Shown here: positions 7,660 through 15,065 of the stretch, piece after piece
How positions within the stretch are numbered: the stretch's first letter is position 1
Layout of the letters: each line of letters begins with the position of its first letter
DNA from: Brachybacterium ginsengisoli
Lineage (GTDB): Bacteria; Actinomycetota; Actinomycetes; Actinomycetales; Dermabacteraceae
DNA length: 64,000 nucleotides
Reading direction: 5' to 3'
Assembly: GCF_002407065.1 (NCBI RefSeq)
Contig: NZ_CP023564.1
Location: 682,001 to 746,000, forward strand
Notes under the pieces: generated by a model
The model's input: only the letters and a program-made list of their open reading frames with translations
What the model was told of the DNA's origin: nothing
The model's database searches: none
Made by a program: the position numbers and the translations under genes

Positions 7660-8875
7660 TCTCGCAGCCCAGGACCTGGCCGCCGCGCAGGGCACCGACA
7701 CCGCGGCCGCCCCGGTGCCCGCCCCGCAGCTGACCGGCTTCCCGAAGCTCCCCTCGGACCGTCCCGCCCGCGTGGTCGTGGTCGGCGCCGGAGGCATGGG
7801 CAGCTGGTGGGCCCGGGAGGTCGCGGCGAGCTCCGTCGCAGAGCTCGTGGGCGTCGCGGACCTCGTCGAGGGCGCACCGCAGCGCGTCATCGAGCAGGCC
7901 GGGGTCCCTGACCCGTCGGCCGTCGCGAGCGGCACCGACGGCGTGGATCTCGCCGTCGAGCTCGGGGCGGACCTGCTCATCAACCCGACCGTGCCGCTGG
8001 CGCATCACCCGGTGACCGTGAAGGCGCTGCACGCCGGGATCCCGGTGCTGGGCGAGAAGCCCGTCACCGAGACCCTGCCGGAGGCGCTCAGCCTGGTGGC
8101 GCACACGGAGCTCACCGGGGTGCCGTTCATGGTCTCCCAGTCGCGGCGCTTCTTCCGCCAGGTGCGGCAGCTGCGCAGTTTCGTCGCCGCCCACGGGCCC
8201 ACGGTGCTCACCAGCGCCTTCTTCTCGCTGTTCACCGAGATGGAGGGCTACCGCCGCACCCAGCGGCATCCGCTGCTGAGGGACATGGGCATCCACGCCT
8301 TCGACACCGCCCGCTACATCATGGACGCGGATCCGGTGGCGGTCACCGCCCGGGGCGCGCAGCCGGAGTGGAGCGTCTATGAGCACGACGCGACAGTGAC
8401 GGCGACCTTCGAGATGTCCGACGGGTCGCTGTTCGTCTACAACGGCACCTGGAACGCCCGCGGCCTGCCCACCTACTGGAACAGCGAGTGGCGGATCGGG
8501 GCCCAGCAGGGCTCGGCCACCTGGGACGGCAAGGGCGCCCCGGTGCTCGGCACCGAGGACGAGCAGGCCACCGCCCGTCTGCAGGACGCGGTCGCCGCCG
8601 AGACGGGGGAGGAGCCGGACCAGATCGCCGCCTCGCTCGTCGAGTGCGTCAGTGCCCTGCGCGAGGGTCGCACCCCGATGTGCGAGGTGCACGAGAACCT
8701 GCTCAGCTTCGCGATGGTCGAGGCCGCGGTGGCCTCCGTGGAGCGTGGCGAGCGGGTCGAGATCGACGAGCTGCTCGAGCAGGCCCGCGTCGAGGCGATC
8801 GCCGCGGAGACCGATCCCGCCGCCCGGGAGCTCATGCAGTCCTGGAGCTCGGTGCGCGACGTGCTCTCCTCGTGA
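7649..8875 (+). CDS. Gfo/Idh/MocA family sugar oxidoreductase
   Basis: A protein of 408 aa from GTG 7649. The NAD(P)-binding motif VVVVGAGGMGSWW is near residues 42-54, and the family's GEKPVTET motif (the catalytic-lysine EKP) is near residue 135. The C-terminal alpha/beta domain contains the substrate-site region RDMGIHAFDTARYI. The N-terminal 35 residues are Ala/Pro-rich and could be untranslated if a later start is used. It is coupled to thuA (11-bp overlap) and to the following GNAT gene (GTGA overlap). It probably oxidises a sugar or inositol derivative; the substrate is unknown. Confidence -1.
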   Translation: MSSDLAAQDLAAAQGTDTAAAPVPAPQLTGFPKLPSDRPARVVVVGAGGMGSWWAREVAASSVAELVGVADLVEGAPQRVIEQAGVPDPSAVASGTDGVDLAVELGADLLINPTVPLAHHPVTVKALHAGIPVLGEKPVTETLPEALSLVAHTELTGVPFMVSQSRRFFRQVRQLRSFVAAHGPTVLTSAFFSLFTEMEGYRRTQRHPLLRDMGIHAFDTARYIMDADPVAVTARGAQPEWSVYEHDATVTATFEMSDGSLFVYNGTWNARGLPTYWNSEWRIGAQQGSATWDGKGAPVLGTEDEQATARLQDAVAAETGEEPDQIAASLVECVSALREGRTPMCEVHENLLSFAMVEAAVASVERGERVEIDELLEQARVEAIAAETDPAARELMQSWSSVRDVLSS

Positions 8876-9420
8876 GCGTCACCCTGACGCGTCTGGACCC
8901 GACCGGTGCGGATCGCTCCGCGCTGGTCGGGTTCATGTCCCGCAACGAGTTCCCGTTCCACGTGCGCTCGCGCCCGCGCGCCGCGGACATCGAGGGCCTC
9001 ATCGACAAGGGCGCCTACCGCGACGAGGACAACGACTCGTTCTGGATCGAGCACGGGGAGCTGGGTCGAGTGGGCTTCCTGCGCCTGGAGGACCTCAGCG
9101 ACGGCGATCCGATGTTCGACCTCCGCCTGGACGCTCCGTTCCGCGGCCGCGGCCTGGGCGCCGAGGTGCTCCGCGCCCTGGCCGACCACGTCTTCGGGAC
9201 CATGCCGGGCGTGAACCGCATCGAGGGCCAGACCCGCGAGGACAACGTCCCCATGCGCCGGACCTTCCTGCGCAGCGGCTGGGTCAAGGAGGCGCACTAC
9301 CGGGAGGGCTGGCCGGTGGACGGCGGCGCCCCGCTCGCCTCGGTCGCCTACAGCATCCTGCGGCGCGACTGGGAGACGGGGACGACGACCGAGCTGGTCT
9401 GGGACGACCTGGAGCTCTGA
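8872..9420 (+). CDS. GNAT family N-acetyltransferase
   Basis: A protein of 182 aa from GTG 8872, overlapping the upstream stop as GTGA. The GNAT acetyl-CoA loop is FRGRGLGAEVLRALADH (Q/RxxGxG/A type), followed by the beta-5/alpha-4 region RIEGQTREDNVPMRRTFLRSGW. It resembles RimJ/RimL-type proteins acting on small molecules or protein N-termini. It is the third gene of the ThuA operon and converges with the cation-efflux gene, whose end is 5 bp away. Confidence -1.
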   Translation: MSVTLTRLDPTGADRSALVGFMSRNEFPFHVRSRPRAADIEGLIDKGAYRDEDNDSFWIEHGELGRVGFLRLEDLSDGDPMFDLRLDAPFRGRGLGAEVLRALADHVFGTMPGVNRIEGQTREDNVPMRRTFLRSGWVKEAHYREGWPVDGGAPLASVAYSILRRDWETGTTTELVWDDLEL

Positions 9421-9425
9421 CGGGC

Positions 9426-10646
9426 TCAGCGTGCTGTGGGCCGCTCCGCGTCCGACGGCTCCGCGTCCGACGGGCTCGCGTCCGACGGGCTCGCCGTCAC
9501 CAGCACCCCGGCACGATCCAGGTGGGGCAGCTCCTGCTGCAGCCTCTCCTCGATCCGGTCGACGAGCAGCTGTGAGCTCCCGACGCTGAGAGCCGGGTCG
9601 ACCTGCACGCTCACCTCGGCCTCGAGGCGGTGCCCGATCCAGCGGGCGCGGGCGCCGCTCACGGCGAGGACGCCGGGAACGGCGGCGGCCGTCTCGATCC
9701 GGTCCAGGGTGCCGGGCTCGACGCCGTCCATCAGACGGTGGATGACCGTGCGCATCGAGCTGATCAGCACCAGGACCACCATCACGGCGATGCCGAGGCC
9801 GATCACGGGGTCGATCCAGGGCAGACCCATCCAGGCGCCGAGCACGCCGATGATCACGGCGAGCGAGGTCAGCGCGTCGGTGCGGGCGTGCTGGCCTTCG
9901 GCGATCAGCGCCGCGGAGCTGATGCGACGCCCGGCGCGGATCCGGTAGCGCGCGACCATCTCGTTCCCGGCGGCGCCGATGACGGCGGCGGCGAGCACCC
10001 AGCCCAGATGGGACATGTCCCGTGCTGTCGTCAGCGCGGTCACCGACTCCCACACGATCAGCGCCGCGGACAGCGCGATCACGGCACCGATCAGGAGCCC
10101 CGCCAGGTCCTCGGCGCGCCGGAAACCGTAGCTGTAGCGACGGGTGGGGATGCGGCGGCCCAGGCGGAAGGCGATGATCAGCGGGATCGTGGTGGCGAGA
10201 TGGCCGAGGTTGTGGAGGGTGTCGGCCAGCAGCGCGACGGAACCGCTGAGGGCGACGATGACGATCTGGAGCAGCGCGGTGGCGCCCATGCCCGCCAGGC
10301 TGATCCAGGCGGCGCGGATCCCGATCGCGCTGGACTCCTCGGCGGTGCGGATCGCCTCGCCGTGGTCGTGGCTGTGCGGGGTCAGCGCGTGCCGGATCCG
10401 CGCCCAGGCGGAGGTGCAGTGGACGTGCTCGTGCGGATGGTCGTGTCCGTGTCCGTGTCCGTGTCCGTGTCCGTGTCCGTGTCCGTGTCCGTGGTCGTGG
10501 CTGTGATCGTGCCCGTGCCCGTGACTGTGCGGCCCGCCGTGATCGTGCCCGTGCCCGTGACTGTGCGGCCCGCCGTGATCGTGCTCGTCGTGGGGTCCGC
10601 CGGCAGGGGAGGGGGCGGGATGCTGGTGCTGGGAGGAGTCGGTCAC
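9426..10646 (-). CDS. Cation diffusion facilitator (Zn2+/Cd2+ efflux type) with histidine-rich N-terminus
   Basis: A protein of 406 aa. Residues 1 to about 95 are dominated by His-Gly/His-Asp repeats that can bind metal; six membrane segments and a cytoplasmic C-terminal domain follow. The TM5 metal site HARTD is the canonical HxxxD. The TM2 site reads HNLGH, where most zinc CDFs have HxxxD, so it carries a His in place of Asp. The C-terminal tail has SPSDA/EPSDAE repeats. It is divergent from an ArsR regulator with an inverted repeat between them, so metal-responsive control is likely. The likely role is export of zinc or a similar ion. Confidence -1.
   Translation of the reverse strand: MTDSSQHQHPAPSPAGGPHDEHDHGGPHSHGHGHDHGGPHSHGHGHDHSHDHGHGHGHGHGHGHGHGHDHPHEHVHCTSAWARIRHALTPHSHDHGEAIRTAEESSAIGIRAAWISLAGMGATALLQIVIVALSGSVALLADTLHNLGHLATTIPLIIAFRLGRRIPTRRYSYGFRRAEDLAGLLIGAVIALSAALIVWESVTALTTARDMSHLGWVLAAAVIGAAGNEMVARYRIRAGRRISSAALIAEGQHARTDALTSLAVIIGVLGAWMGLPWIDPVIGLGIAVMVVLVLISSMRTVIHRLMDGVEPGTLDRIETAAAVPGVLAVSGARARWIGHRLEAEVSVQVDPALSVGSSQLLVDRIEERLQQELPHLDRAGVLVTASPSDASPSDAEPSDAERPTAR
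10443..10574. repeat. Tandem repeats encoding the His-rich tail
   Basis: Eight copies of the hexamer gtgtcc run from 10443 to 10490. A perfect 36-bp tandem duplication follows, with units at 10503-10538 and 10539-10574. Both lie inside the cation-efflux gene and encode its His/Gly/Asp-rich N-terminus. The units are multiples of 3, so copy-number change would lengthen or shorten the metal-binding tail without a frameshift. Confidence -1.
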
Positions 10647-10656
10647 CGCGTCAATG

Positions 10657-10678
10657 TATCTGCGTAGTCATGCAGATA
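10657..10678. promoter_or_regulatory. Inverted repeat TATCTGC-N8-GCAGATA, candidate ArsR operator
   Basis: A perfect 7-bp inverted repeat in the 56-bp space between the divergent cation-efflux and ArsR genes. Its size and AT-flanked arms fit the winged-helix sites of ArsR/SmtB proteins. The left half ATCTGCGTAG recurs as a direct repeat at 10684-10693, overlapping a TAGAGT hexamer (10691-10696) that could be the arsR -10 box. Repression of both genes until metal binds is the natural model. Confidence -1.
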
Positions 10679-10702
10679 GCAAGATCTGCGTAGAGTGGCC
10701 CC

Positions 10703-11050
10703 ATGCATCCCACGCCTGTGCACCGGGTCCCGGACGACGAGCATGCGCAGATCGCCGCGAGCACCTTCCGCATGCTCGCGGACGCCACCCGCGTGAAGAT
10801 CCTCTGGGCGCTCTTCGCCGAGGAATCCAGCGTGAACGCGCTCGCCGAGGCCGTCGGGGCGACTCCGGCGGCGGTGAGTCAGCACCTGGCCAAGCTGCGC
10901 CTCGCGGGGCTCGTGGAGAGCCGCAGGGAGGGCACCTTCGTCTTCTATCGGGCGTCGGACGCTCACGTGAGGCGGCTGCTCGCGGAGACCCTGTCCCATG
11001 CCGAGCACGTCACCGGCGCCGCGCAGGACGACGACCCGCACCGGTACTGA
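10703..11050 (+). CDS. ArsR/SmtB family metal-responsive transcriptional regulator
   Basis: A protein of 115 aa with a winged helix-turn-helix: STFRMLADATRVKILWALF, then VNALAEAVGATPAAVSQHLAKLRLAGLVESRREG as the recognition region. His/Asp-rich ends (N-terminal HPTPVHRVPDDEH, C-terminal HAEHV...DDDPH) could supply zinc ligands as in SmtB/CzrA alpha-5 sites. No CxC pair is seen, so As/Cd sensing through cysteines is unlikely. It is divergent from the cation-efflux gene and probably represses it. The ATG lies 7 bp after a possible -10 hexamer, so the transcript may be leaderless. Confidence -1.
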   Translation: MHPTPVHRVPDDEHAQIAASTFRMLADATRVKILWALFAEESSVNALAEAVGATPAAVSQHLAKLRLAGLVESRREGTFVFYRASDAHVRRLLAETLSHAEHVTGAAQDDDPHRY

Positions 11051-11108
11051 GCCCCGGATCGCGCGGCGGTCGCGAAGAGGACTGCGCTCTGCGGTGCGCG
11101 GGCATGAG

Positions 11109-11138
11109 AAAGGCCCCTCACCGAGGTGAGGGGCCTTT
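11109..11138. terminator. Bidirectional hairpin terminator between arsR and tRNA-Arg
   Basis: A perfect 13-bp stem (11109-11121 with 11126-11138) with loop CGAG, flanked by AAA and TTT so that it carries short T tracts on both strands. It can end the plus-strand arsR transcript and the minus-strand tRNA transcript. Confidence -1.
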
Positions 11139-11145
11139 CCTGATG

Positions 11146-11218
11146 TGCGCCCGGAGGGATTCGAACCCCCAACCTTCTGATCCGTAGTCAGATGCTCTAT
11201 CCGTTAAGCTACGGGCGC
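11146..11218 (-). tRNA. tRNA-Arg (anticodon ACG)
   Basis: A 73-nt cloverleaf. The acceptor stem GCGCCCG pairs with CGGGCGC and the discriminator is A. The D-arm has GCTT/GAGC-type pairing, the anticodon stem CTGAC/GTCAG-like encloses ACG, and the T-loop is TTCGAAT. The CCA end is not encoded. Anticodon ACG (read as ICG) decodes CGU/CGC/CGA arginine codons. Confidence -1.
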
Positions 11219-11271
11219 TTGCCAGCTGAACTGACCTGATCAACTCTAGCGGTCGAGTCCGACCGGCGCCA

Positions 11272-11309
11272 ATCCGGGAGCCATGACCCTGCTCACACGG
11301 CTCCCGGAT
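11272..11309. terminator. Hairpin terminator downstream of the LppM-like gene
   Basis: An 11-bp perfect stem (ATCCGGGAGCC, 11272-11282, with its complement at 11299-11309) and a 16-nt loop, lying 18 bp beyond the stop of the minus-strand lipoprotein gene. It has no long T tract, as is usual in high-GC actinomycetes. Confidence -1.
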
Positions 11310-11326
11310 GGCTCATCCGAGGGGAG

Positions 11327-12445
11327 TCACCACCCCGGGTTCCGGGGCGGCTGCTGGCCCTGATCCGGCTGACCCCACTGCTGGCCGTCCTGCTGCCCAC
11401 CGGGCTGCGACCAGGGCTGCTCGCCCTGCGGTGCGGTCGGCGGAGAGGCCTGACCCCACTGCTGGCCGTTCTGCTGCTCATCGGGGTGCGACCAGGGCTG
11501 CTGACCCTGCGGTGCGGCCGGCGGGGAGGCCTGACCCCACTGCTGGCCGTTCTGCTGCTCATCGGGGTGCGACCAGGGCTGCTGACCCTGCGGTGCGGCA
11601 GGCGGGGAGGCCTGACCGTTCTGCTGTCCGCCGGGCTGCGACCAGGGCTGCTGGCCCTGCGGTGCGGCCGGGGGAGAGGCCTGGCCCCACTGCTGGCCCT
11701 GCGGTGCGGCGGGAGCGGCGCCCGCTGCACCAGCGGCACCAGCGGCGCCCGCGGCGCCGTAGGCGGCGGGAGCGCCCGTCGACGAGGAGCCGCCGTTCTT
11801 GTTCCTGCGGGAGCGGATCACGAAGAAGACCACGGCCGCGAGGACGAGCAGGAGCAGGAACCCGAGCACCAGCACGATCACGATCACGATGACCCAGGGG
11901 AAGCCGCCCGCGTCCGCACGGATGTCGATGCCGTTGGCGTAGTCGTTGATGTCCGTGAAGGTCACGGAGTTGCCGTCGATCTCGCCGCCGGAGGCCTCGG
12001 TGACCTTGCCGGGGAAGGTGAAGGTCATGCGGAAGTCGAAGTCCAGATCCTCGCCGGAGGCGAGCTCGCTCGCGGACTCGTCGCCGCCCATCACCAGGTG
12101 GTACTCGCCATCCTCTTCGGTGAGGGTGAGGGCGTCGTCATAGTCGTCGCTGGTGATGACCCCGGTGACCACGCAGCCCCACTGGCCGTCCTTCTCGTAG
12201 GGGTCGACGGTGGGGGCGTCCTCGCCCAGCGAAGTCTCCCCCTCCATTCCCTCACAGAGCGCCTCGGGGGAGTCCCAGGTGCCTTCGGCGTACTCGGTGT
12301 CGAGCGCGAAGTCGAACGACGCGTTGATCGTGTCGACGTCCTGGATCTCGAAGTCGCCGTGGAGCTTCCCGCACCCGGCGAGCACCATGAGGAAGGGCAG
12401 GAGGAGGACGGCGACCAGACGCCGCCTGGTCGAGATGCTGTTCAT
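11327..12445 (-). CDS. LppM-domain lipoprotein with Gln/Pro-rich repeat tail
   Basis: A protein of 372 aa. A lipoprotein signal peptide ends with lipobox LAGC (Cys25), followed by an extracellular beta-rich domain like mycobacterial LppM (residues about 26-180), a strongly hydrophobic membrane segment (WVIVIVIVLVLGFLLLLVLAA) and a cytoplasmic RSRRNK anchor. The tail is Ala/Gly-rich, then holds four near-copies of a 27-residue Gln/Pro/Trp motif. The start at 12445 is preferred because GGGGG precedes it; an in-frame ATG at 12457 lacks a ribosome site. The function is unknown; LppM affects surface lipids and phagocytosis in Mycobacterium tuberculosis, and transfer of that role here is only inference. 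Confidence -1.
   Translation of the reverse strand: MNSISTRRRLVAVLLLPFLMVLAGCGKLHGDFEIQDVDTINASFDFALDTEYAEGTWDSPEALCEGMEGETSLGEDAPTVDPYEKDGQWGCVVTGVITSDDYDDALTLTEEDGEYHLVMGGDESASELASGEDLDFDFRMTFTFPGKVTEASGGEIDGNSVTFTDINDYANGIDIRADAGGFPWVIVIVIVLVLGFLLLLVLAAVVFFVIRSRRNKNGGSSSTGAPAAYGAAGAAGAAGAAGAAPAAPQGQQWGQASPPAAPQGQQPWSQPGGQQNGQASPPAAPQGQQPWSHPDEQQNGQQWGQASPPAAPQGQQPWSHPDEQQNGQQWGQASPPTAPQGEQPWSQPGGQQDGQQWGQPDQGQQPPRNPGW
11350..11705. repeat. Coding tandem repeats, unit about 81 bp
   Basis: Repeats inside the LppM-like gene encode units of the form QWGQASPPAAPQGQQPWS plus HPDEQQNGQ or QPGGQQNGQ. There are four units of roughly 27 codons; one lacks the QWGQ start (23 codons) and one is diverged (PTAPQGE). 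Two neighbouring units carrying HPDEQQNGQ are nearly identical at the DNA level, which suggests recent expansion. Confidence -1.
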
Positions 12446-12577
12446 GTGGGCCCCCATCGGACAGTTCGCTGCGGTCGGTGGACCGCGCCTGGAGGAGCAG
12501 CCTTCCGCCAGCCTACCGGGGCAGGGCCCCGCGCGCCGTGGGGAGGACTCCCCATGGCGACGCGGATACGGGCTCGT

Positions 12578-13216
12578 CTACTTCCAGAACATCAGCATGC
12601 CGCCGCCGACCATCAGCACGCCGAAGCCGGCGGCCAGGTTCCAGTCGCCGATCGGCAGCGGGAGCTGCCCCGAGGAGAGGTAGTAGGTGACCAGGTAGAG
12701 CAGGCCCAGGATGAGCAGCACCACGGCGGTGGGGGCCAGCCAGGACGGGGTCTGGCCGGCGGCGGCGACCCGTCGGCCGGTGCTGCGGGTGGACTCCGCC
12801 GCGGCCGCCTTCTTCACCGAGGTGGAGCGTGTGGAGTCCTTGGCCTTCTCGGCGACCTCGCCGCCCGTGGGTGCGGCCGCGTTCTTCCGGGCGGTGTTCT
12901 TCCGGGCCGCATCCTTCCCGGAAGCGGAGCGCTTGACAGGATCCTTGCCGGAGCGCGTGCGCGGCGCGGCGTCCTTCGCGTCGGCCTGTGCGTCGGCCGG
13001 GCGCTTCGCGCGCTTGCCCCGCCCGGTGGCGCGGGAGTCCTCGGTGGCCTTCGCCGTCGCGTCCTCGGAGCTCGCCTCGTCCGTCGTGTCGACGTCGGCT
13101 GCGGCGGCGCTCTCGTCGGCGGGCTCCTCGACCGGATCCGCTGCGGACTTCGCCGGGGCCGTGGCCTTCGCGTTCGACGTCGACCGTGCGGACGACTTCT
13201 TCCTGCTCCTGGCCAT
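12578..13216 (-). CDS. crgA: CrgA-type cell division protein with long basic N-terminal extension
   Basis: A protein of 212 aa. The C-terminal ~65 residues match CrgA: two membrane helices (WLAPTAVVLLILGLLYLVTYY and the GFGVLMVGGGMLMFW helix) separated by the family's P.GDWN.AAGF segment. CrgA helps recruit FtsI/CwsA and other division proteins at the septum in actinobacteria. The first ~145 residues are low-complexity Ala/Lys/Asp/Ser, with acidic then highly basic blocks (KRAKRP, RKNTARKN), whereas typical CrgA is only about 85-95 aa. Its location next to the sortase/pabA/pknB locus is the usual actinobacterial place for crgA. ATG at 13216. Confidence -1.
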   Translation of the reverse strand: MARSRKKSSARSTSNAKATAPAKSAADPVEEPADESAAAADVDTTDEASSEDATAKATEDSRATGRGKRAKRPADAQADAKDAAPRTRSGKDPVKRSASGKDAARKNTARKNAAAPTGGEVAEKAKDSTRSTSVKKAAAAESTRSTGRRVAAAGQTPSWLAPTAVVLLILGLLYLVTYYLSSGQLPLPIGDWNLAAGFGVLMVGGGMLMFWK

Positions 13217-13330
13217 GAAACGGTGCTCCCTCGACGAGCCGGTGCGCGCGGCGCGCCGCGCGGGCCCGCGGGCGCGGACCTTGGCCTAGGGTAATGGTCG
13301 TCGAGCACGGGTGCGAAGTCAGGAGTCGCG

Positions 13331-14071
13331 ATGGACGCAGAGGGCGAGGATCGCCGGCCCGCCCGGGCCGCGCGACGGCGCGGGCGCGTCGGGGTCGCGG
13401 CCGTGATGGTGCTGTGCGGGGTCCTGTTCGCGACCACCGCGAGGCTCTCCGGCGGAGGCTCCATCCGCGACGAGAGCAGCGACGTCGCCGGAGTGCTCGC
13501 CGAGCGCGGGCGCACGATCGAGCAGCTCACACAGGAGAACGAGGCCGCCCGCTCCGAGATCGACGCGCTGCGGGGACAGAGCGCAGGAGCCTCCACCGCC
13601 GAGCGCACCCAGGAGGTGGGGGATGTCGTCGGCCTCAGCGAGGTCAGCGGTCCCGCGCTGCGGATCACCCTCACCGACGCCCCCGGCAGCGCCCTGGGAC
13701 GGGTCCCCGGCACCGAACCCGACGACCTCGTGGTCCACCAGCAGGATCTCGAGGCGTACATCAACGCGCTGTGGGCGGGCGGCGCCGAGGCGATGATGCT
13801 GCAGGACCAGCGGGTCATCAACGGCAGCGCCTTCCGGTGCGCCGGGAACACCCTGCTGCTCGAGGGCCGGGTCTACTCGCCGCCGTTCGTCATCACCGTG
13901 ATCGGCCCGGTCGACGAGATGGACGCCGCCCTCGAGGCCGCGCCCGGGGTGGGCGTGTACCGCGAGTGGGTGGACCACGTGGGCCTCGGCGAGAAGGTCG
14001 AGACCCTCGAGACCACCACCCTGCCCGGCTTCGTCGGCTCCCTCACGCTCGATGCCGAGGTGGCCGGATGA
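13331..14071 (+). CDS. DUF881 family membrane-anchored protein
   Basis: A protein of 246 aa. A basic N-terminus (RRPARAARRRGR) precedes one membrane helix (VGVAAVMVLCGVLFATT). A coiled-coil-like stretch follows (RTIEQLTQENEAARSEIDALRG), then the DUF881 domain with GPALRITLTDAPGS, DLEAYINALWAGGAEAMMLQ and the GNTLLLEGRVYSPPFVI region. The domain is extracytoplasmic. DUF881 proteins sit beside crgA and sortase genes in actinobacteria and are linked to envelope or division; the biochemical role is unknown. It overlaps the sortase gene by ATGA. Confidence -1.
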   Translation: MDAEGEDRRPARAARRRGRVGVAAVMVLCGVLFATTARLSGGGSIRDESSDVAGVLAERGRTIEQLTQENEAARSEIDALRGQSAGASTAERTQEVGDVVGLSEVSGPALRITLTDAPGSALGRVPGTEPDDLVVHQQDLEAYINALWAGGAEAMMLQDQRVINGSAFRCAGNTLLLEGRVYSPPFVITVIGPVDEMDAALEAAPGVGVYREWVDHVGLGEKVETLETTTLPGFVGSLTLDAEVAG

Positions 14072-14877
14072 GCCCGTCGCACCGCGCCGGGCGCCGCCGT
14101 GCCACCGGGCGGAACGGCGGGAGGTTCGGCGGGGCGATCGGGATCCTCGGGGAGCTGCTGCTCACCCTCGGGGCGCTGCTGGTGCTGTTCCTGGTCTGGC
14201 AGCTGTGGTGGACCGACGTGGTCGCAGATCGCGAGCAGGCCGGCATCATCGCGGGTCTCGAGGACGACTGGGGCCAGGTCGACGCCGACACCATCGCTCC
14301 ACGACAGGACGGCCCGCCGCCCGTGCCCGAGACCCCGGAGGAGAACAAGGTCTGGGCCACGATGCACGTGCCCGCCTTCGACCGGGCCACGTTCCCGCTC
14401 GCGGAGGGCGTGGACCTCGAGCAGGTGCTCAACGTCAAGGGCGCCGGGCACTACCCGGGCACCGCCCTCCCCGGCGAGGACGGCAACGTCGCGATCGCGG
14501 GGCACCGCAACACCTACGGCCGGGTCTTCGAGGACATCGGCCGGCTGAAGAGCGGCGACCCGATCGTCGTGGAGACGGCCGACGCCTTCTACGTCTACAA
14601 GGTCACCGAGACGCACATCGTCACCCCGACGGACGTCGAGGTGATCGCCCCGGTCCCCGGGAAGCCCGGTGAGGAGCCCACGGAGCAGATGCTCACCCTG
14701 ACCGCCTGCCATCCGATGTACTCCGCCCGCGAGCGGATCATCGTCCATGCGAAGTTCGCCTACTGGACGAAGCGGTCCGACGGGATCCCCGAGGCGCTCG
14801 CGGACGGCGCGACGGCGTCCGACGGCGGCCCCGCAGCATCCGACGGCGGCTCCGCGGACGTCGAGGAGGAGGACTGA
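14068..14877 (+). CDS. Class E sortase
   Basis: A protein of 269 aa: one N-terminal membrane helix (residues about 25-48), then the sortase beta-barrel. The catalytic triad is visible as GHRNTYG (His146), TLTACHP (Cys214) and Arg221 or Arg223. Class E enzymes in high-GC Gram-positives join LAXTG-type surface proteins to peptidoglycan. No substrate with a sorting signal was seen in the window. The C-terminal tail is rich in Ser-Asp-Gly repeats and acidic. It is coupled by ATGA to the DUF881 gene and by a 1-bp overlap to the next small gene. Confidence -1.
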   Translation: MSPSHRAGRRRATGRNGGRFGGAIGILGELLLTLGALLVLFLVWQLWWTDVVADREQAGIIAGLEDDWGQVDADTIAPRQDGPPPVPETPEENKVWATMHVPAFDRATFPLAEGVDLEQVLNVKGAGHYPGTALPGEDGNVAIAGHRNTYGRVFEDIGRLKSGDPIVVETADAFYVYKVTETHIVTPTDVEVIAPVPGKPGEEPTEQMLTLTACHPMYSARERIIVHAKFAYWTKRSDGIPEALADGATASDGGPAASDGGSADVEEED

Positions 14878-15059
14878 TGTACGCCTGGCTGTTCCGCCGT
14901 CTGCCCGGCCCGCTGTGGGTGCGGATACTGCTCGCCGTGCTGGTGGTGGCCGCACTCGTGGTGGCGCTGTTCGGCTGGGGCTTCCCGGCGCTCGCGCCCT
15001 ACCTGCCCTTCGACGACGGCATGGTGGGCGCCACCGAGCCGCCCGATCCGGCGCGCTGA
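14877..15059 (+). CDS. Small membrane protein downstream of sortase
   Basis: A protein of 60 aa with one long hydrophobic helix (RILLAVLVVAALVVALFGWG) followed by a Pro/Asp-rich C-terminus. Its start ATG shares a base with the sortase stop, so it is almost certainly coexpressed. Similar tiny membrane proteins are found after sortase E genes in this neighbourhood in related bacteria (recollection, not checked). No enzymatic motif is present. It is convergent with pabA, 6 bp away. Confidence -1.
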   Translation: MYAWLFRRLPGPLWVRILLAVLVVAALVVALFGWGFPALAPYLPFDDGMVGATEPPDPAR

Positions 15060-15065
15060 CCGGCC

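Noticed and set aside
10162-10667. Val/Ser repeat (VSVSVSVS) plus-strand frame
   Set aside because: It is the other-strand reading of the His-Gly repeat region of the cation-efflux gene.
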